Part shown: one piece after another, positions 59,680-64,000 of the stretch
Layout of the letters: the number at the start of each line of letters is the position of its first letter
How positions within the stretch are numbered: the first letter of the stretch is position 1
Source of the DNA: Nissolia schottii
Taxonomy: Eukaryota; Streptophyta; Magnoliopsida; Fabales; Fabaceae
NCBI GenBank assembly: GCA_003254905.1
Contig: QANU01016257.1
Coordinates: 369,904 to 433,903, forward strand
DNA length: 64,000 nt
Reading direction: 5' to 3'
Notes under the pieces: generated by a model
Told to the model about the DNA's origin: nothing
What the model saw: only the letters and a program-made list of their open reading frames with translations
Databases searched by the model: none
Translations under genes and position numbers: made by a program

Positions 59680-60175
59680 TCAATAAAACGGTAAGTTTAA
59701 ATTACTTTAACTTTTAAAATTTAACTTTTTAATCATTAAAATTATATTTTACTGGCCAAATTAGTCTTTCATATTAGTATCATTCACGATTTTGTTAATG
59801 TGTCAACTGTCATTTAGAACTAAAAATATAGTTACGACAACAACTGAGTATAAAAATGAGATTGTGGTATTACTTATAATTGAAAATGTGGTTGTGACCG
59901 TATTTGATACTACAAAGCTTAATTAGTAGCATAACTTCATTTGCAATAACAGATGTTCTCACGACCTTATTTGCAATCTCAGATACTATCATAACTTATT
60001 TGCAATCTTAGTTGTTGTGAGCTATCTTATTTATGTAATAAATTAGCAAAAACGTAGATGATAAATGAATTGAATGACTAACATTAACTATGACTTACTA
60101 TATCAGGAATTAAAAAATCAAACTTTAAAGTTGAACGACCAAAATTACCCAAATTTTCCGTTTCATAAACCAAAA
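59680..60175. mobile_element. Possible fold-back element with imperfect inverted ends
   Basis: The left end 'aaacggtaagtttaaattactttaacttttaaaatttaactttttaat' is matched in inverted orientation by the right end 'attaaaaaatcaaactttaaagttgaacgaccaaaattacccaaattttccgttt'. In between are short repeats of 'cttatttgcaatctcaga'. No coding content. Ends and target duplication are not fixed. Confidence 0.4.
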
Positions 60176-60529
60176 AGAACATTAAAAAAACCATTGATAT
60201 CGTATCAAGAACCTTCTCAAACTAATTGGTAAAAATAATTGGATGATTTGACAAAAACTTAGGTAAGTAAGATGTCATGTAATGATTAAAAGGAGTTAAT
60301 CATAGACAAATCAGAAGTGGCTATTAGTTTAGAGCCAATAAATGAACTGTTGGATTGTGGAGGAAATAATGATGTGCCGATATTCAAGGACATCGTTACA
60401 AATCATGCACCGAAAGATGGGGGACAAGGGTGAAGCACAAAATGAATTATTGCAAAAAGATTTGACATTTGACAGCATCACTTACCATGCCAAGTAGAAA
60501 CTTCACACCATTCACAATTAGATTTCAAA

Positions 60530-60660
60530 GAGCATGTGCTACATGATCAAACTTTGATTGGTATATATATAAATTACCAATAAGCACGTTACATCATCAA
60601 GATTTGATTTGTATGGATTACAATGAACATGTTACATGATCAAACTTTGATTGGTTAATA
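60530..60660 (+). repeat. Direct repeats of an 'acatgatcaaactttgattgg' motif
   Basis: The motif 'gctacatgatcaaactttgattggt' at about 60538 recurs almost exactly at about 60632 ('gttacatgatcaaactttgattggt'), with a diverged copy at about 60591 between them. It lies in the 3' flank of the phototropin gene. Confidence 0.75.
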
Positions 60661-60863
60661 GGGCCAGCACATCATAAAGCTCTGGCCACCACCACAAAGC
60701 AAGGGATTAAAAATTCCATTAATTATCTCATCATGTATTCTTCAATGAGATACAACTCCACACTTTAACCTATAGAGCAGAAGATAATAATTTAGCTAGT
60801 CATTATAACTATATAATCGTATTTATAAATAAATAGATAGATCCAGGGACATAGAAAGACCTT

Positions 60864-63888
<3,025 letters not shown>

Positions 63889-64000
63889 CTGAGAATGAAT
63901 CATGTGCCAAAGAAGTGACAAATTCATTATGTATTAAAGTAGTAATGTGAGCATTGTTTTGTTATATTGTGGATTCTGAATTACATGAATTAGGAAATAA
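63889..64000 (-). other. Phototropin intron running off the window
   Basis: Intronic sequence upstream of the first visible exon (acceptor TTCTCAG). No coding sequence is seen. Confidence 0.7.

Larger units (their letters stand above)
56300..60863. other. BTB-gene promoter and gene-free DNA
   Basis: The first 160 bases or so are the probable leader of the BTB gene (a repeated AGAGAAC unit at 56357-56378). Beyond that, the DNA to 60863 is AT-rich with only short, implausible frames. One ambiguous base lies at 56941. Repeats inside it are listed separately. Confidence 0.5.

Overview
The window is nuclear DNA from a flowering plant, almost certainly a eudicot. Genes are split by many short GT-AG introns, the intergenic DNA is AT-rich, the promoters carry plant telo-box and site II elements, and one gene (phototropin) is plant-specific. 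Protein similarity as I remember it points toward a legume, but that is inference. No prokaryotic operon, CRISPR array or phage is present.

Layout. 1-11.4 kb is gene-poor: CACTA-like subterminal repeats, a 2.46 kb solo LTR holding a 33/36-bp tandem array, and a fold-back element. 11.46-17.40 kb (+) is a complete 22-exon kinesin-5 gene (1053 aa by my splice model). 19.42-19.61 kb (+) is a U2 snRNA-like gene with a recognisable snRNA promoter and 3' box but altered stem and Sm-site sequence. 20.6-25.16 kb (-) is an intronless CDS of an NFRKB/INO80-subunit homologue (1380 aa). It is followed 17 nt later by a candidate spliced 37-codon membrane micropeptide. 28.72-52.24 kb (+) is the 27-exon gene for the largest subunit of RNA polymerase III (1398 aa by my model). 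Its introns hold at least seven transposable-element insertions or remnants: two MITEs, an Au-type SINE, a 395-bp TRIM with perfect target duplication, a tRNA-derived SINE followed by 847 consecutive adenines, a broken LINE, and a 91-bp fold-back MITE. 53.74-56.30 kb (-) is a two-exon BTB/POZ protein gene (492 aa). 60.86-63.89 kb (-) is the 3' part of a phototropin-1-type photoreceptor kinase gene that continues past the right edge.

The protein genes are unrelated housekeeping or signalling genes (spindle motor, chromatin remodelling, Pol III transcription, ubiquitin-ligase adaptor type, blue-light receptor) and form no pathway or cluster. The U2 copy and the Pol III subunit gene both belong to small-RNA biology, but I see no evidence that their proximity matters. 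All exon models were built by eye from reading-frame continuity, GT-AG signals and remembered family similarity. For the three complete multi-exon protein genes the summed exon lengths are an exact multiple of three and end in a stop codon.

I did not find a clearly new multi-gene system. The best candidates for something undescribed are the spliced micropeptide after the NFRKB gene, the snRNA-type promoter (USE plus TATA at 24 bp) inside the TRIM long terminal repeat, and the divergent U2 copy. The 847-A tract needs checking as a possible assembly artefact.
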